A DNA stretch of 64,000 nucleotides from Adiantum capillus-veneris (GCA_014529385.2 CM043946.1:14959077-15023076), one strand, 5' to 3'. Shown: positions 10,867 through 23,114, counted from the stretch's first letter. The notes: a model not told the origin generated them from the letters alone. Translations and numbers: made by a program.

Positions 10867-12380
10867 TGATAGCGGGAAAAAGAGCAGTGCAATCGGGTGG
10901 CCTCTGTACTCGTGCACACTCCACAAACCACACCTCATGAAAACAAGCAAAGAACAAAACAAGGGGGGCACCACCCTAAATTAAGAGGTTTAGGGACCTC
11001 ACACATAGTGCACATTGGCAAGTGAGACTTCTGGCATTATGATGGCATCAAAACATATGGCAAAACACATAGAAACGAAGCTTAGGGACCTTATGTAGCA
11101 TATATATACACAAGACATCAGCTTAACAATACAACGGCATCTGATCATACATAACAAGGATATAGAGAAGCAAGCCAAGGATGGCATAATCCCTTGTCCA
11201 AAACAATCGACCCAGCAAGTAGGTATGATCCTACTGACAACACATCAATACCTTAGAGAATGATGGCGAGGATGGTGGCCATGGAGCATGAGACAAGACT
11301 CCTTATTTAGGTTTTAGGGCTAGTAATGTAGCATACTAGAGGGAGAGAGAGAGAGGGAGAGAGAGTAGAGCTCCATCCATAGCTCCTCGTTGTGAGCAAT
11401 GTCGTCATAGCTTCATTGCTTGGTGAAGTGGGTGAAGTGTTGGTTTTGAGTGATAGAAGGCCTCCTTATATAGGTTTCTGAGAGGGTTTAGGATTAGGGA
11501 TAAACATGCTTAAATCCGTTGATTGGGGTTACTTTTTGCTTAGGGTGGTCAACAGATTGAGGTCACCTGATATGTCACCATCAAGATATTCTCTAGAGTG
11601 ATGTGAGAGGGGAGGGTAAATGCTGATTTTTCTGATTGTGACACATGGGGATAAGGCCTTGACCAGCATTTAAGAGCAGGTAAGGTGGCTGTTGAAACTG
11701 GAGGTTCTGCACATGTCAGGGGGGGACCTGCTGGGTCCTCCCGAATATCAAATTCTCAAAAAATCCTCAACCATGGCTTCTTTTGACATGCGTTCTTTGA
11801 AAAAATCAGCATGTCTCTTTTCAACTCAAAAGTCTTTATCCCTGTTGACTCACCTTTACCATAAGATTTTCCCCTTTTCTCCTCCTGTAACTGCATTATT
11901 GATGCCCAATCACTGCTTCTAGTAATAGTGAACTGTTACCTATCAAATACTTATGGTGCAGTAAAAATTATTTACCATGGGTAAAAAAAGTTACTGTAGG
12001 TAAAAAGTGATTTGTATTTACCATGTAGGTGAAAAATATTTACTCTAGGTAAAAAATATCTACTGTGGTAAAAAATATTTACTGTCGATAAAAAAGTGAA
12101 AACAGAGTATGGTGTGCTGTGAGTCCACACGAAAATCCTCGTGTAAATTTCATTAGAAATTCACACCTAGAATGGGCTATTCTGTAAGATATAGGTTGTA
12201 GGCATGCATAAGAGCTCGTTCCCACGTATCTTCTGTCCATGGCACTTTTTACTCTTTGGTGCTTGTGAAGTAGATTTTTCTTCTCTTTCGGGATCCCTTG
12301 GACTAGAGTATCCTCATCTCCCCAACAACTGACTGTGCCTTTATTGCATCTTCAGAAGGGGTCCTAAAAACCATGCATCA
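10867..12380 (-). repeat. E1 5' LTR
   Basis: 1514 bp, the partner of 2461-3974. The promoter is here: on the - strand CTATATAAGG at 11473-11464 is a TATA box, leaving a U3 of about 900 bp and about 600 bp of R-U5. The TSD CCTAC follows at 12381-12385. Confidence 0.95.
11464..11473 (-). promoter_or_regulatory. E1 LTR TATA box
   Basis: CTATATAAGG on the - strand, about 905 bp into the 5' LTR. The same site is in the other LTR, and E4 has an equivalent site at 57521-57530. Confidence 0.6.
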
Positions 12381-12385
12381 CCTAC

Positions 12386-13328
12386 CAACCTTCATGAGCT
12401 TAATATGGTTGCACAACCAATTGAAAAGCGCACAACAATGCGGTGACGAAGTGACTGAGGAAGAGTGGGAGTACTCTCGGGGTTGCGCGACCAAGTTAAG
12501 TTTGCAATGTACGACTAGCTAGTGACTTTATTTCTAAACGTTTGAACGGCCACTCATAATCTTTGTTCGTTGTAGTATAAGTCATACACAGCATCATGGT
12601 GTAAAGGTCGACATTTTAGGGTGGAACGAATCGACAAAAAGCGTTTTACTCAAGATTGTGGAATCATAGCAAAATTTGAACAGTCTAGTCGACGACGTTC
12701 CTCTGATGCAAATCCTGTGGTGGCGGAACTCACTTACTTCGGCACGCTGCAAGAGATTTTGCGGATCGATTACAGAGGATTTTTTGTCGACTTGTTCGAC
12801 GTGCAATGGTTCAAGATAATCATGGAGGGTCGCAACGCTACTGTGCGTAGAGGAGAGTCAAGTTTTCTTGAGGTGGATTCTACTAAGAAATGGACTCACC
12901 TAAGAGACACTTTCGTACTACCCGAGCATTGTGAACAAGTAAGTATGTAAATAGTGAACATCCCCCTTTTACAAGTTATGTGCTTGAAAGCTCTCATGTA
13001 TGTTATGTGGCTCTGGCAGGTAATATTTCATCCTACAAAGTCTACATCAAACTGGTGGTACGTCATAGAGGTAGCCCCTCGTAGTGCAAGGAGGTATGAT
13101 GTCTACCATGTGCCAATCACAACGGCATCAATGGAGGAGATCAGACAAGATGCTCAATCAGAAGCCGCTGCGGTGGTGCCAGACGAGCATCAAGATGCTA
13201 CTACTCTATATGGGGTGCATGCAGAGGAGCTACAAAATGAAACAAAGGATATGTGTTTAAACGGAGAGCTCTATATAGATATAGGAAGTTATGCTGAGTT
13301 ATGCGAGGATGAGAGAGAGATCTCTTAA
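12386..13328 (+). pseudogene. TNP2-type CACTA transposase (copy A), C-terminal part with DUF4216
   Basis: This continues the transposase after the E1 insertion. The DUF4216 region is at about 12700-13130, with VVAELTYFGTLQEILRIDY, FFVDLFDVQWFKI and the WWYVIEVAPRS block. A splice donor GAACAA|GTAAGT at about 12942 and an acceptor TCTGGCAG at about 13020 join two exons. The frame ends at 13328 after an acidic tail. The corresponding region of copy B at 23283-24053 aligns closely. It is a pseudogene because the upstream half is broken and separated by about 10 kb. Confidence 0.85.
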
Positions 13329-13602
13329 AGCCACAAATATTGTATTTGAACAATTTTGCTCCGTGTTGTAAAAGCTCTAGCTCTCTAAGTACCTTCCATG
13401 GTGTATAACTCTCTTTTCTACTCGCGCTCACATCTTTTGATTGAAAATTCTGAGTTTTCGACCTGCCTCTTCTATCACTCAATTCATTGCGTCATTGTAT
13501 TTATATGCGTCATTACGTCATTGTATTTAATGGTCTTTGCGTCATTGTCTACTCTATTCATTGAATATTAAGTTTAAATATTCGTGTGTTTAATGCAGGT
13601 AT

Positions 13603-14910
13603 GGATGATGAGGAGTTTCTTTCTTCTTTGTCACCATAGCAGAGACAGTGGTACGTGGAGCGTCATCGCTCTGGCGCATCATCGCGCGTTCCTACTCCAT
13701 CCGCATCTCCCTCTCTTTCGGAGCATTCGGCGCCCTCCGAAGCTTCGGCGTCGACGAGACGAGCTTCACACTCGTCTAGACACCGGCGCTCTAGTGGTGG
13801 CGGTGGCGGTTGTTGTGGGGATTCCGCCATCAATGCCTCCACACCACCTCGTGTTCGACGAGGCTCTTTACCCTCCCCTTCTTTGCCCGCATCCACACCA
13901 GCCACAACATCGCCATCTACACCAGGTTTTGCACGGCTGACTGTTCCTAGAAGCTACACACCTCTACCTACTCCGCTAGGAGCCACCCCACTCGACACTC
14001 CTCGCTTCGGGGCCCAGACGCCGGTGGAGACACCTGACGTCCGTACCCCCATCGACACGCTGCTAGAGACCCCTGTCGGGACACCCAGGTTCACGGATCA
14101 CCGGCCAGAGGGCTTGCCTTACTCCGTCGACTTCAACGGCGGCATCATCATGGATGATGACGACAAGAAGGTGATCTCGCGCATGCGTGGTCTTTGCTCT
14201 CAGCTGTTTAGACACTACATACTAAAAAAATGGAGTGAAGTACCAAGTGATTTAAAAAATATAGTCATCAGCATACTTCATGATGAGTTTCCCGTTCCAA
14301 CACGGGATCAACGCTTGAATGAAGACCTGATGAAGATTCGAATGCGCGAATACTGCAAACACAAGCGTTCCGAAGTGCAAAAAGCAATCAACCATGGGTG
14401 GAACAGGCCTGATTGGCTGGCCAAAGAAGATTGGAAGAATGCGAAGAAAGCAGCGCGCGAGAATCCCGACAAGTGGAAGCAACAAAAGGATGCAGCCAGA
14501 GCGGGAGTAGAGGCAGGGAGCTCGCACCACTTGGGGAGCGGTGGATGGGCATCATTTGAGGCCGATTTTGTAAGTGTTTTCGCATTGCTCTTTATGTTCG
14601 ATAGTTTAGGGTTTATGAGTTTTTTAATTCTAACATAATGAAATCTTTGTATGTTTTGACAGTGGTCGATGACAGGACGTGATCCCACACCGTACGAGCG
14701 CAAGTACGCAGGCAGGAAGGGCTTAAACGCCCTGATGGACATTCTCAGTTCTTGCGGCGGCATGGTTAGTATTAGGGTTTACTCTTTTCTATTTTTTGTA
14801 TTGTTTTATAAATGTCCTTATATGTTTATACTTACTGAAAGCTGTCTTATTGTCTTTTTTTGCAGAATCCGACAGATACGCCGCTTGGACGCGATGAGAC
14901 GTCTGACTAG
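13603..14910 (+). pseudogene. CACTA TNPA-like second protein (copy A), three exons
   Basis: Exon 1 runs 13603-14569 (ATG in MDDEEF; donor TTT|GTAAGT), exon 2 14663-14764 (acceptor TTGACAG, donor ATG|GTTAGT) and exon 3 14866-14910 (acceptor TTTGCAG, stop TAG). The protein has a Ser/Arg/Gly-rich N-terminus, a Thr-Pro repeat region (TPLGATPLDTPRFGAQTP), then a conserved region with LFRHYILKKWSEVPSDLKN and NHGWNRPDWLAKEDWKNAKK, as in plant Ptta/En/Spm-type transposon proteins. Such proteins bind subterminal repeats. A TAG at 13637-13639 replaces the CAG that copy B retains, so this copy is truncated unless translation starts at a later Met (13655). Confidence 0.85.
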
Positions 14911-15249
14911 ACGACGTCAGTTTAGCCGTAGCTAGATAGCATTAGTTTAGGGTTTCTCATAGCTTATGTATCATGAGACGGATTTTATACGTCTTTTTGA
15001 ACCATGTATATTATTACATTTGTCACCGCAGTTCATTTTGACAATCAATTCTTTATGCCTATGATGTTGTACAATTGTCATTATTACATTTGCCAATCAA
15101 TTCATTTTGCCTATGATGTGTACAATTGTCAATTTTACGCTTGTCAATTTTGCAAACAATGCGTCTTGTGGGTGACTATTTTGAGTCTATTATCTACCCT
15201 TGCACTTTTTTTAAAAAGTGAATCAAGTACAATATGGTTGATGGGTGGC

Positions 15250-15472
15250 AGGGCTCTGTAGCGTTGCTATGAGCGTCGCTATAGACTTCTGTGTAAACGT
15301 CGCTATAACCGTTGCTATGAGCATCTCTATATAGAGACGCTCATAGCGACGCCTATAGCAACGGTTATAGCGGTGCTCTCGTAGCGACGCTATTAGCGAC
15401 GCCGGGGGTTAAAAAAACCCAGTGTATTTCTGTCGCTAACAGCGTCACAAGAGCACACAACCTCTTGTAGTG
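15250..15472 (+). repeat. CACTA copy A subterminal repeats and right terminal inverted repeat
   Basis: Many copies of AGCGTCGCTATA / TATAGCGACGC in both orientations fill 15250-15425, including a palindrome around 15330-15345. The terminal CCTCTTGTAGTG ends at 15472. These are the arrays expected to bind the TNPA-like protein. Confidence 0.88.
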
Positions 15473-16336
15473 ATGTCTACGTCAATGCGTAGAGCTCTTA
15501 CCTATGGTTGCAATGCAACAGACCGCACTTCAATGTGCAACCAACAAGGGAGTAGGAAGCATGAGAAGTGAGAAGTGTTAGCTCACGCTGTGTATTTCTT
15601 ATTCAAAACTTGACAATAACTTACAAAAATCAACATTTATACCTTGGCCAAGGTTTTTTGGTCAAAAACGAATCATCTAGAAGCTCTAACTAAGGATAAG
15701 TTGATATAATCTGGAAGCTTATAGCTCCGGCTCATCGGTTACAATATCCACTTGAAAAATAGGAGTTACAATATTCTCGATTTGTCAAAAGTAGTGCAAC
15801 AAGACGTTGCGTAAAAATCGACAGAGATACCGGCAAGACAAGCTTTCTTTTAAAAGTAAAATACGCTGGAATAAGCATCATAATAAACACCGATATTGTA
15901 GCGTCGGTATACATATAGATAAGCACCATCCAAATATGCCAAATTATAACCGTCAGAATACACGTAGCTATATACGCTTGTATGCGTGCAATTACACATG
16001 CCGATAATTTTATTAATACCGATGATTTTTTTGACGCCTGTATCGGCATACATACCTAATTTTGTTTTGATGACCAAACCTGCAAAAGAAAATTTGGGCA
16101 GAGAGGACTGGAAACTGGTGCTGCATGTACTGCAACAACAAAAACAGTCCTCTCTACCCACAAGAAGAGAGGACTGTTGTGCACAAGCAATCGCACTCCA
16201 CCTACAAGTGGACACTAAAGAGTGGGTGTATGCAGATTAGCAAACCTGTAAAAATAATTACAAAACCACAAAATCAAAAGCTTAATCATGATAAGTTCTC
16301 CAAAAGCATAACAATAACGTCGACTCCCAAACCATA

Positions 16337-16560
16337 GGTCCAACAGCATAACCATAACCATAACCATAATCTAATTTCCAAACCATAACTATCACATGAT
16401 TGCCATACCATCACTGAAAACCATAACCATAATTTGATTTTCAAACCCTAACCATACCATGATTTCCATACCATCATTGCAAAACCATAACCATAACTTG
16501 ATTGCCAAACCATGACCAAAACCTCTGTGCCATACCATAACCATAACCTCTGTGCCATAC
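16337..16560. repeat. CCATAA-type simple repeat
   Basis: Repeated CCATAACCATAACCATAAT units with drift. It is not the plant telomere repeat TTTAGGG/CCCTAAA. Confidence 0.8.
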
Positions 16561-16743
16561 CATAATTGCGAAACACATCATAATAAAAAACGGAATGCAA
16601 AACCACAAACATAAGCACTACAAAATTGTACATGAAAACAATCACTGCATAAGACTGTATCAAGAAGACCACAGCTACAAAAAAAACTGTACAAAGAAGA
16701 CTGTATGAAGATGACTGAGTAAGACTGTACAAAGAAGACCATC

Positions 16744-17110
16744 ATGGTACTCCATCTCAGTCGTCGACGTCCTCTCTCTCCTCTTGCAGCTGGGTCAAAA
16801 GGGCCACAAGCCCATGCTTGTACGCATACTTCTCCTCTCGGTGTGTCGGAAGGCATTTCACGGAAACGTCCTACAAAATTATGGTTTAATCATGAGATAA
16901 ATATTCAAATTGCATATATATTTTCAACAATGCAACGCATACGTATAATACTTACAAAATCATGTCGAACTGTGTTGTAGCCTCCACTCCAAAGATGTTA
17001 CAAACCATCAGACTCCAAATGTGCTTTGGCTACATCTCTCTGCTGCTGAAATTTGTCTAGATTGTCTTGTGTCTCTTGTGCAATCCTTGCCTACTTGTCT
17101 GTGTCCAACC
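16744..17110 (-). pseudogene. fragment of an unrecognised protein, possibly transposon-derived
   Basis: On the - strand two stretches look coding: one near 17110-16975 (ARIAQETQDNLDKFQQQRD, then HLWSGGYNTVRHDF, interrupted by stops) and one near 16870-16744 (EKYAYKHGLVALLTQLQEER). An intron-like AT-rich gap separates them. The helical, charged style resembles accessory proteins of plant transposons, but I cannot assign a family. Confidence 0.35.
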
Positions 17111-17870
17111 ATGCAGGGGGAAAGGGGGAAATGAGAAAACCACTAGCACACAATCTGAATTCCTCTCTATAGCCAAGTGATTTAACAACACCCCTATCCC
17201 CTAGTAAACACACACCTAGACTCCCGATCTGCAAACAATCACTACCCAAGCCCGCACCTAACCATCCCAGACTATACACACTCAGTCACAAAGTAAACAA
17301 GCATGACTCTATCTCTGAACTCTCATTGCACTTTATACCATAAATAACTAGCATTGACTCCCTCAGGCACCCAAAGGTTACTAGTCTATATGATAAGTTT
17401 GCCTACAAGCTAGCAAATACCCTTTAGCACACATGATGCCCGTACAAATACCATTCACATTTATGACACATCATTGGACATGAAAAAAAACCTTGTCAAG
17501 ATCCTTCAAAGGAAGGTATACAAAGGTGTTGAACCCCTTCTCTTGCTCAAGAATGATGCCTTCGACCCTTTATAGGTGCAATCTTCCATGCTTGCAGACA
17601 ATCTCTGCTCACTATTTTTGATCTCGACTTCTGCTTGGCATTCCGTGGAATTTCTCAACATACGGCCAACCCCTTCTCCTCACAGCTCTTGGCTTTGCAT
17701 TTCCCAGAAGGTAGTGTCCTCTTCTCTCTGTAATAGCACCCACTCCTCAGCTCCATGGCAGTCCACTATAGTATCTAATATCACCCACAAGGAGCACCCT
17801 CATCCTTTCGCTGCATCTCTTAGACTTCCCACTGTAGCGTTTTCCTATGGTAGTGCTCCCCACCTGCTTT

Positions 17871-18110
17871 CACTACAAGAGGTTGTGTGCTCTTGTGACG
17901 CTTTTAGCAATGGAAATACACTGGGTTTTTATAAACCCCCGACGTCGCTAAGAGCCTCGATACGGGAACGTCGCTATAAGCGTTGCTATAACAGGATTTA
18001 TAAGCGTCGCTATAATCATCACTATATAGCGACGCCTATAGCGACGTTGCAGAGCCATCTATAGTGACGCCACGGAGACTTATATAGCGACGTTCATAGC
18101 GACGCTCGAG
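17871..18110 (-). repeat. CACTA copy B terminal and subterminal repeats
   Basis: The terminal CACTACAAGAGGTTGTGTGC is followed by repeated GCGTCGCTATA / TATAGCGACG motifs in both orientations, as in copy A at 15250-15472. Confidence 0.88.
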
Positions 18111-19279
18111 AGGAAAAAAATTGGTGGCAGGCCATCAACCATATTGAATGTTTCATTAATCGATTCACCTTTGAAAAAAAGTGCAAAGGTAGATACAGAC
18201 CCAAAATAGTCACCCACAAGACAATATAACCTTTAACTCCATCATCCATAGTACATATTGTTTGCAAAATAAAGATACAAAGATGACAAGCGTGAATTGA
18301 TGAAAGTAAATAAATGACAATTGTACACATAGGCAAAATCACTTGATTGTTAACCTTTGCAAATGTAATAGTTACAAACCATTGTCATTATTTAAAAAAT
18401 ATACATGGTTTTTAAAAAGACGTATAAAAGTCGTCTCATGATACATAAGCTATGACAAAAAGAAACTAATGCTATCTAGCTATGGCTAAACTGACGTCGT
18501 CTAATCAGACGTCTCATCACGTCCAAGCGGCGTATGTGTCGGATTCTGCAAAAAACATAAAGATAGCTTTTTGTAAGTATAAACATATAGCGATGTTTAT
18601 AAAACAATACAACAAATAGAAAAGAAAAAACCCTAATACTAACCATGCCGCTGCGAGAACACAGAATGTCCATAAGGGCATTTAAGCCCTTCCTGTCTGT
18701 GTACTCACGCTCGAACGGTGTGGGATCCTGTCATCGACCACTATCAAAACATACAAAGAATCCATTATGTTAGAATTTAAAAACCCATACACCCTAAAAT
18801 ATCAAACATAGAGAGAAATGCGAAAACACTTACAAAATTGGCCTCAAATGATTCCCACCCACCGCTCCTCAAGTGGTGCGAGCTCCCTGTCTCTACTCAC
18901 GCTCTGGATGCCTCTTTTTGTTGCTTCCACTTATCGGGATTCTCGTACGCTCCTTTCTTCGCATTCTTGCAATCTTCTTTGGCTAGTTAATCTGGTCTAT
19001 TCCACCCATGCTTGATTTCTTTTTGCACTTCAGAACTCTTGTGCTTGCAGTATTCGTGCATTCAAACCTTCATCACGTCTTCATTAAAGCTGTCATCCCG
19101 TGTTGGAACAGGAAACTCGTCATGAAGCATGCTGATGACTCTGTCTTTTAAATCATTTGGTACTTCACTTCAGGTGTTTAGTATGTAGTGTCTAAACACC
19201 TGAGAGCAAAGACCGCGCATGCACTAAATCACCTTCTTGCCTTCATCATCCAAGATGATTCCGCCACTGAAGTCGACGG

Positions 19280-19421
19280 TGTTGAGAGAGAAAGAGAGAG
19301 CACAAGAATAGAACCCCAAAGTGTGTAGAATACACACATGAGATGATGTATATATAGAGGGGACCTAGGTGCCATATATAGAGAAGCCATATATTGAGTA
19401 GATTCACATATAAGCTCAACA
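19280..19421 (-). repeat. copia-like element 3' LTR (142 bp)
   Basis: TGTTGAGAGAG...AAGCTCAACA; the same length and nearly the same sequence as 22054-22195. GACGG precedes it. Confidence 0.93.
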
Positions 19422-20099
19422 CCCCCGCTCAAATAAGGGTCCCTAACTGGGGATGAAAAAACCCTTGGGGGATCAAGGGAAAAACCCACAGCTCTATATA
19501 CACCCACCGTTATATTATAAAAATCATTGAATATACAAATGTTCATGAGGAGCTACAACACTCCTTTTACAATGAATATTTTATGAGGATCTACATCACT
19601 CCTTTTACAATGAATGTTTTATGAGGAGTTACATTACTCCTATCCTATCCAATACAATAATGAATACAAAGGTTCGATAAAGAGGTGTAAAGGCTATCGA
19701 TTAGCTCGTAATCAGAAGTGTCTCCATGAATATGCTATGTATCTTGTCATCACTATCGTATCACCAAACATATCTTCATGTTGTCATCAATATGACATGA
19801 CCAAACATATCTTCATAAATCTTTTATTGTCACCAAGTTTGTCTTCATAAAATCAACTCTTTGATGAATCCTACATAGATCATAGACTAAAAAAAAACAT
19901 AGTCATGAAAATTATTAGCATCGTTAGTGAAATAATTTACATTCACAATGCCATAAGAGATGGTTCGCGATGCCACTCTTTTGACGACATATATACGCAC
20001 GAAAACATATGGTACATAGAGTATGAACGTAAAAGTACAAGATGCGTGATTAGGTGATGCAAATGATATGTGTATATACTACATAAAACAACATTTATC

Positions 20100-20670
20100 A
20101 ACGTAGTGATCAATGAATATCATCAAAGTATTAACAAAACATCATCATTGTATCAATAAAAATGAATAAATCATCATGGTATCAACAAAAAGCATCATGA
20201 TATCACCGAAAATAATCATTGTATCAACGAAATAACATCATGGCATCACCGATAATAACCATGGTATCAACGAAACAACATCATGGTATCCCTGAGAATA
20301 ACCATGGTATCAACGAAACAACATCATGGTATCACCGAGAATAACCATGGTATCAACGAAACAGCATCATGGTATAAACAAAAATTACCATGGAATTAAC
20401 AAAATATCATCATGGAATCACCGAGAATAACCATGGTATCAATGAAACAGCATCATGGTATAAACAAAAATCACCATGGAATTAACGAAATATCATTATG
20501 GAATCACCGAGTACCATGGTATCAATGAAACATCATCATGGAATCATCGAGAATAACCATGGTATCAATGAAATATCATCATGGTATCAACAAAAATTAC
20601 CATGACCAAAGTACTAACAAAACATCATCATAGTACCATCAAAATCACTATGGTATCAACGAGAAATTAT
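20100..20670. repeat. CATCATGGTATCAACGAAA tandem repeat array
   Basis: Degenerate units of roughly 25-33 bp built on CATCATGGTATCA and ATAACCATGGTATCAACG, inside the copia-like element. AT-rich and non-coding. Confidence 0.85.
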
Positions 20671-20939
20671 CAATAAAACGACGAAACTATATCTCTAAAA
20701 GAATAATTATATGAAAATAAATCAACGAGTATATCATATAACAAAAGATCATGTACCAACAGTAGCTCCATAGAATTTGGACGATCATCAACTGCTCGAC
20801 TGAATCGGAACGATATGTAACTAGCTTCTGTAGCAAAGTTATGTCAGTAACAAATATATGATTAATGAAGAAAAAATATAATTGAGAAGTTTTCAATTAT
20901 GAGAAAAATCAAAAGCAAAAAGTAAAATTTTACTTTTCA

Positions 20940-22010
20940 AACATATTCGCAGTCCAAGACGATAACCCAAAATCGGTGCAGAATTTAGAGAAACTTTCTT
21001 CTGCAAAGTTATAGACCACATCGATTACGATGGCTTAAGCAAATAGTTTCTCATCGATTCCGATGCCTGCAGCGGCTAATTCCTTCTGCAAAGTTGTAGA
21101 CCACATCGATTCCGGTCCCTTGCACGGGTAGTTTCTACAAAATCGTTTTCAATTATAGCAGAAAACTCAAAAACATAAAACGGAACTTGCTTTTCGGACA
21201 TGTACGCAGTCCGCGAACGCTAACTCAAAATCGGTGCAGAATTTGAAAAAACTTCCTTCTGCAAAGTTGTAGACCATATTGATGCTGGTCTCTCACGCGA
21301 GTAGTTTCTGCAAAATCGTTTTCAGTTAGCAGAGAATTAAAAAACAAAAAGCAAAAGTTGCTTTTCAGGTATGTACGCAGTCCGCGAACGATAACTCAAA
21401 ATCGGTGCAGAATTTGAAAAAACTTCCGTCTGCAAAGTTGTAGACCACATCGATTCCAATTTCTCAAGCGGGTAGTTTTTGCAAAATCGTTTTCAATTAG
21501 CAAAAAAACAAAAAACAAAAAGCGGAAGTTGCTTTTTAGGCATGTACGCAGTCTGTGAACAATAACTCAAAATCGGTACGGAATTTGAAAAAACTTTCTT
21601 CTGCAAAGTTGTAGACCACATTGATTCTAGTCTTGCATGCGAGTAGATTCTGCAAAATGGCTTTCAATTAGCAGAAAAATCAAAAACAAAAAGCGGAAGT
21701 TGCTTTTCAGGCATGTACGCAATCCGCGAACGATAACTCAAAATTTTTGAAGAATTTGAAAAAACTTCCTTCTGCAAAGTTATAGACCACATCGATTCCG
21801 GTCTTTTCTGCGGGTAGTTTCTGCAAAATCGTTTTCAATTAGCAGAAAAATCAAAAACAAAAAGCGGAAGTTGTTTTTCAAGCATGTACGTAGTCCGCGA
21901 GCGATAACTCAAAATCGGTGAAGAATTTGAAAAAACTTCCTTCTGCAAAGTTGTAGACCACATCGATTCCGATCTCTTCCGCGAAGTAGTTGCTGAAAAA
22001 TCGTTTTTAT
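20940..22010. repeat. about 160-180 bp tandem repeat array in copia-like element
   Basis: About six or seven units, each with GTACGCAGTCCGCGAACG, AACTCAAAATCGGTGCAG, CTTCTGCAAAGTTGTAGACC and GCAAAATCGTTTTCAATTAG in fixed order. Each unit carries the same motif series with point changes. Non-coding. Confidence 0.85.
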
Positions 22011-22041
22011 TTAAGAAAAAAATTGAAAACAAAAACGTACT

Positions 22042-22053
22042 GCTCTGATACCA
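22042..22053 (-). promoter_or_regulatory. copia-like element primer binding site (initiator tRNA-Met)
   Basis: On the - strand TGGTATCAGAGC, directly adjoining the 5' LTR, is the well-known plant iMet primer site. Confidence 0.92.
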
Positions 22054-22195
22054 TGTTGAGAGAGAAAGAGAGAGCACAGGAATAGAACCCCAAAGTGTGT
22101 AGAATACACACATGAGATGATGTATATATAGAGGGGACGTGGGTGCCATATATAGAGAATCCATATATTGAGTAGCTTCACATATAAGCTCAACA
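22054..22195 (-). repeat. copia-like element 5' LTR (142 bp)
   Basis: Partner of 19280-19421. GACGG follows at 22196-22200. Confidence 0.93.
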
Positions 22196-22799
22196 GACGG
22201 AGTAAGGCAAGCCCTCTTGCCGCTGACGCGTGAACCTGGGTGTCCCCGCAAGGGTCTCTAGCGGCGTGTCGACAGGGGTACGGACGTCAGGTGCCTCCAC
22301 TAGAGTCTGAGCCCCAAAGCGAGGAGTGTCCATTGGAGTGACTCCTGGAGGAGTAGCTAGTGGTGCGTAGCCGCTAGGAACAACAGTCAACCGTGCAAAA
22401 CCTAGTGTCGGTGGCGATGCCGTGGCTGGTGTCGGGAAGGGCAAAGAAGGGGAGGGTAAAGAGCCTCGTTGAACAGAAGGCGGTGTAGAAGCATCGGCGA
22501 CGGCATCCCCACAACAACCGCCACCGCCACCGCCACCACTAGAGCGCCAGCGCCTAGGACGAGTGGGAAGATCGTCTCGTCAACACCGAAGCTTCGGAGT
22601 GCGCTGAGGACTCCGAAACAGAGGGAGATGCGGATGGAGAAGGAACGCGCGATGGTGTGCCAGAGCAATGACGCTCCACGTACCACTATCTCTGCTGAGG
22701 TGACAAAAAAGAAAGAAAATCCTCATCATCCATACCTGCATTAAACACACGAACATTTAAACTTAATATTGAATGAATGGAGTAGAAAACATGGACAAG

Positions 22800-22800
22800 T

Positions 22801-22850
<50 letters not shown>
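22800..22850. repeat. GATA/GA microsatellite
   Basis: AGATAGATAGATAG followed by a GA run, in non-coding sequence of CACTA copy B. Confidence 0.9.
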
Positions 22851-22851
<1 letters not shown>

Positions 22852-23023
22852 GAGGTGCTCGTCGTCCCTGCTTGTGAGAACATACCTAGAGCATACATAT
22901 CTGGAGTGGATGCAAAGACCATTAAATACAATGATGCAATGACGCAATGACGCAATGACTCCTTCTTCTTCGATTCAACTTGAGTGATGGAAGAGGCAAG
23001 TCGATAACGCGGACTTTTCAATT

Positions 23024-23110
<87 letters not shown>
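23024..23110. repeat. GA dinucleotide microsatellite
   Basis: An almost pure (GA)n run of about 85 bp. Apparent Leu-Ser ORFs on the - strand are artefacts of this repeat. Confidence 0.95.

Positions 23111-23114
<4 letters not shown>

Larger units (their letters stand above)
2461..12380 (-). mobile_element. E1: complete Ty3/gypsy Tat-type LTR retrotransposon
   Basis: A 9920-bp element on the - strand with two 1514-bp LTRs, each TGATAGCGGG...CATGCATCA on the + strand, flanked by CCTAC duplications. The order on the - strand is LTR, a long leader with small ORFs, gag, protease, reverse transcriptase, RNase H, a second (archaeal-type) RNase H, integrase, polypurine tract, LTR. The second RNase H between RNase H and integrase is the hallmark of the plant Tat/Ogre group. 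By eye the LTRs differ at few positions, so insertion looks recent, but several stops break gag and pol. It sits inside CACTA copy A. Confidence 0.95.
1..15472 (+). mobile_element. CACTA (En/Spm) transposon copy A, 5' end outside window, split by retrotransposon E1
   Basis: This is a plant CACTA-type DNA transposon read on the + strand. The right terminus at 15461-15472 reads CCTCTTGTAGTG, the reverse complement of the CACTACAAGAGG start of copy B at 17871. Inside are a TNP2-type transposase (1-2460 continued at 12386-13328) and a downstream three-exon TNPA-like gene (13603-14910), the usual two-gene arrangement of the superfamily. The left terminus lies before position 1. The element is cut at 2460/12386 by the E1 retrotransposon, and the flanking CCTAC is duplicated. 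Copy B carries the uninterrupted sequence at this point (24200-24220), which confirms the join. Confidence 0.92.
15473..17870. other. intervening sequence between the two CACTA copies
   Basis: 2.4 kb with no intact gene. It contains an imperfect inverted repeat (AGAGAGGACTG arms around 16098-16175), CCATAA-type simple repeats at 16337-16560, a coding relic at 16744-17110, and at 17693-17870 a sequence repeated at 36872-37050. Confidence 0.7.
19280..22195 (-). mobile_element. short-LTR non-coding copia-like retroelement (TRIM/LARD type)
   Basis: Two 142-bp LTRs (TGTTGAG...CTCAACA) at 19280-19421 and 22054-22195, flanked by GACGG on both sides. On the - strand TGGTATCAGAGC abuts the 5' LTR, the classical initiator tRNA-Met primer site, and GAGCGGGGG abuts the 3' LTR as polypurine tract, a copia-like signature. 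The 2632-bp interior has no ORF of note and is built of tandem repeats. It must depend on enzymes supplied in trans. Confidence 0.92.
18480..22733 (-). pseudogene. CACTA TNPA-like protein (copy B), interrupted
   Basis: Read on the - strand the gene starts at ATG 22733 (MDDEDFLSFLSPQQR) and runs through the Thr-Pro-rich region (22444-22196, VTPMDTPRFGAQ). It is then interrupted by the 2916-bp copia-like element and continues at 19279-18818. Two short final exons end near 18480, matching the exon structure of copy A. It keeps the CAG-CAG codons where copy A has TAG, but has frameshifts in the conserved region around 18850-19150. Confidence 0.8.

Noticed and set aside
16337-16560. Interstitial telomere repeat
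   Set aside because: The unit is CCATAA, not CCCTAAA.
20100-22010. CRISPR-like array
   Set aside because: Units are contiguous tandem repeats without unique spacers, in a plant retroelement.
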